From JAOUEA01 sp035711865 (GTDB lineage: Bacteria > Actinomycetota > UBA4738 > HRBIN12): 15,692 bases of DNA. The DNA lies in the NCBI GenBank assembly GCA_035711865.1, contig DASTBT010000086.1, positions 1 through 15,692 on the forward strand, in the 5' to 3' direction. A program made the position numbers and the translations under genes. Of the stretch, positions 14,515 through 15,692 are shown one piece after another; the stretch's first letter is position 1; each line of letters begins with the position of its first letter. The notes under the pieces were generated by a model, which worked only from the letters and a program-made list of their open reading frames with translations, was not told the DNA's origin and did no database searches.

Positions 14515-15001
14515 GGATGGGCCTCCTTCCGACGATGGACCCGATGGAACGGTCTCCGGTTCGGACTCGACCGAAACCTATCACCGCGGTCGGAAACGGG
14601 CCGCCGGCGTCGGCGCGACCGCGGCCGCTGCGGCCGGCGTCGCCTGGGCGTGCCTTCGCTGGAAGCCGAGCCGCGTCGAGATCGAGGGAGGCTCGATGGC
14701 TCCGACGCTCTCCCCGGGCGACTGGGCCCTCGTCGCTTCGCCGTCGCGGTACGGGCGCCGCGACGTCGTGGTCGTCGAACATCCCGGGCGCCCCGGCTAC
14801 GAGATGGTCAAACGCATCGTGGGGGTGCCCGGCGACCGCGTCGGCGACCGCCTGCTCGGCGAGGACGAGTACTGGGTCGAGGGAGATCTCGAGCCGGCGT
14901 CGACCGACTCGCGTCAGTTCGGTCCGGTGCGGGAAGAACGGCTGAAGGCCAAGGTCCTGCTCGTGTACTGGCCGCCGGACCGACGGCGCAGGGTCAGATA
15001 G
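14513..15001 (+). CDS. sodX: Nickel-type superoxide dismutase maturation protease (S26 family)
   Basis: A 162-residue S26 peptidase. A polar N-terminus of about 28 residues precedes an alanine-rich hydrophobic segment (about 30-48). The catalytic serine is in IEGGSMAPTLSPGD (Ser61) and the lysine in YEMVKRIVGVPGD (Lys100), the arrangement of signal peptidase I. It lacks the long insertions of LepB and ends after VYWPP. The neighbour sodN needs removal of 14 residues before the Ni-hook, and SodX proteins are the established partners for that step. The ATG at 14513 is the only usual start codon in frame before the serine. It shares two bases with the sodN ATG on the other strand; a weak GAGGA lies 11 nt upstream. 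The stop overlaps the convergent RTX gene by 8 nt. Confidence 0.9.
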   Translation: MDGPPSDDGPDGTVSGSDSTETYHRGRKRAAGVGATAAAAAGVAWACLRWKPSRVEIEGGSMAPTLSPGDWALVASPSRYGRRDVVVVEHPGRPGYEMVKRIVGVPGDRVGDRLLGEDEYWVEGDLEPASTDSRQFGPVREERLKAKVLLVYWPPDRRRRVR

Positions 15002-15692
15002 GCGACCCGGGACGGTCGGTTGCTCGAGCGATCGCGACCGCGAAGATCTCGCAGCCCTTCGGCTCCCGATCGCGCCGTTCCGACTGGCATGTGTCCTTGC
15101 CCGGGCCGCCGGCGAGCCGGTCGCGGCCGGGGCCGCCCCACACCCAGTCGTCGCCTCGCTCGCCCTCGATGCGGTCGTTCCCCGGGCCACCGTCGAACCG
15201 GTCGCTGCCCGGCCCCGCGATCAGCAGGTCGTGCCCGGCGCCTCCGCAGGCACGGTCGTTGCCGATCGAACCCTGGAACTCGTCGTCGCCACCGAGACCC
15301 AGGAAGCCGTCGGGCCCGCGCCCGCCGCTGAGTTCGTCGTCGCCGCGGGTGCCGACGATGTTCACGGGCTTGCCGAGGCACCGCACGAGCTCGTATGCGC
15401 CGGCGTCGCATCGACGGTCCCGCGGGGCGCCGCGCTGATCGGCCCGGGAGTCGCAACGCCCCGCAGCACCGAGCGCGGGGCTCTCGGTACGCAGCGCAAT
15501 GGTCGGGGTCGGCCCACCGTAGGCCCCGAGTCGCCTGAGACGAGGATCGGCGCCCGTGTGGTCGCCTGGCGACCGCAGGCCACCGCACCCCTTCGCGAAG
15601 CCGGCGTTGCCGCCGAGCGAGACCACCGCGGCGGCGCAGTCCACGCTGCGGTCCGCCTCGTTGTCGGACAGGACCGACCCGCTCACCGAGAC
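14994..15692 (-). CDS. Secreted RTX-repeat calcium-binding protein, C-terminal part (5' end outside window)
   Basis: The frame is open from the window edge to the TGA at 14996-14994 (232 residues seen). The first 100 or so residues look like the end of a parallel beta-helix domain of the choice-of-anchor Q type: GAYGGPTPTIALRTESPALGA, then DQRGAPRDRRCDAGAYE, a common ending of secreted polymorphic-repeat proteins. After a short linker (VRCLGKPVNIV) come about ten nonapeptides of the RTX form GGxGxDxLxG, then a cysteine-containing tail (EPKGCEIF). RTX repeats fold as a beta-roll that binds calcium outside the cell. The signal peptide and N-terminal domains lie outside the window, so secretion is inferred from the repeats. 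No LPXTG or membrane anchor is seen at the C-terminus. Confidence 0.85.
   Translation of the reverse strand, partial: VSVSGSVLSDNEADRSVDCAAAVVSLGGNAGFAKGCGGLRSPGDHTGADPRLRRLGAYGGPTPTIALRTESPALGAAGRCDSRADQRGAPRDRRCDAGAYELVRCLGKPVNIVGTRGDDELSGGRGPDGFLGLGGDDEFQGSIGNDRACGGAGHDLLIAGPGSDRFDGGPGNDRIEGERGDDWVWGGPGRDRLAGGPGKDTCQSERRDREPKGCEIFAVAIARATDRPGSPI
15081..15350 (-). repeat. Ten in-frame RTX nonapeptide repeats
   Basis: Read on the - strand the units are TRGDDELSG, GRGPDGFLG, LGGDDEFQG, SIGNDRACG, GAGHDLLIA, GPGSDRFDG, GPGNDRIEG, ERGDDWVWG, GPGRDRLAG and a degenerate GPGKDTCQS. There is no insertion or deletion between units. The glycine-aspartate spacing matches calcium-binding hemolysin-type repeats. 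Confidence 0.85.

Noticed and set aside
14502..14945. + strand frame overlapping sodX with ATGs at 14535 and 14544
   Set aside because: It is in another frame than the S26 motifs and encodes arginine/proline-rich sequence without a domain.
12964..15438. 824-residue open frame on the + strand
   Set aside because: It crosses ychF, the gap, sodN, sodX and the RTX gene in a non-coding frame and has no recognisable domain.

Overview
The window is GC-rich, bacterial and densely packed. Every gene has the codon bias of a high-GC genome. Gene content points to Actinomycetota: a CtpE-like P-type ATPase, a DUF5937-type ArsR regulator, nickel superoxide dismutase with its maturation protease, and a diacylglycerol-kinase/PAP2 pair. 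The nearest class cannot be fixed from the sequence; an uncultivated Acidimicrobiia- or Thermoleophilia-like lineage is a guess. I see no rRNA, tRNA, CRISPR array, insertion sequence, integrase or phage gene, so this reads as ordinary chromosome.

Layout: (1) 1-1095, + strand: the 3' end of a lipid kinase coupled by a GTGA overlap to a PAP2 phosphatase. (2) 1149-1544, - strand: a small membrane protein with an HExxH motif. (3) 1562-5378, + strand: CCA-adding tRNA nucleotidyltransferase, then a CtpE-like cation ATPase. (4) 5375-11519, - strand, read from the right: ArsR-type regulator, MFS transporter, MerR/Mop molybdate regulator, then after a 112-nt regulatory gap modA-modB-modC and signal peptidase I. 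(5) 11586-12815, + strand: a second MFS transporter divergent from the ArsR gene, with a perfect palindrome between them. (6) 12799-13779, - strand: a shortened YchF-family protein. (7) 13780-14097: a 318-nt gap without a convincing gene but rich in inverted repeats. (8) 14098-15001: divergent sodN and sodX, which overlap at their start codons. (9) 14994-15692, - strand: the 3' end of a secreted RTX-repeat protein.

Three functional modules stand out. The first is a complete molybdate uptake system (ModABC) with its own putative molybdate-responsive regulator and a near-consensus promoter placed for a leaderless modA transcript. The second is a nickel superoxide dismutase precursor beside the S26 protease that should remove its propeptide and expose the Ni-hook His-Cys. 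The third is an ArsR-controlled pair of exporters around a single palindromic operator candidate.

I found no clearly undescribed multi-gene system. The points most worth a second look are the overlapping sodN/sodX starts, the YchF relative with a Lys-to-Arg P-loop and shortened switch regions, the small HExxH membrane protein, the structured 13.8-14.1 kb gap, and the modA control region.
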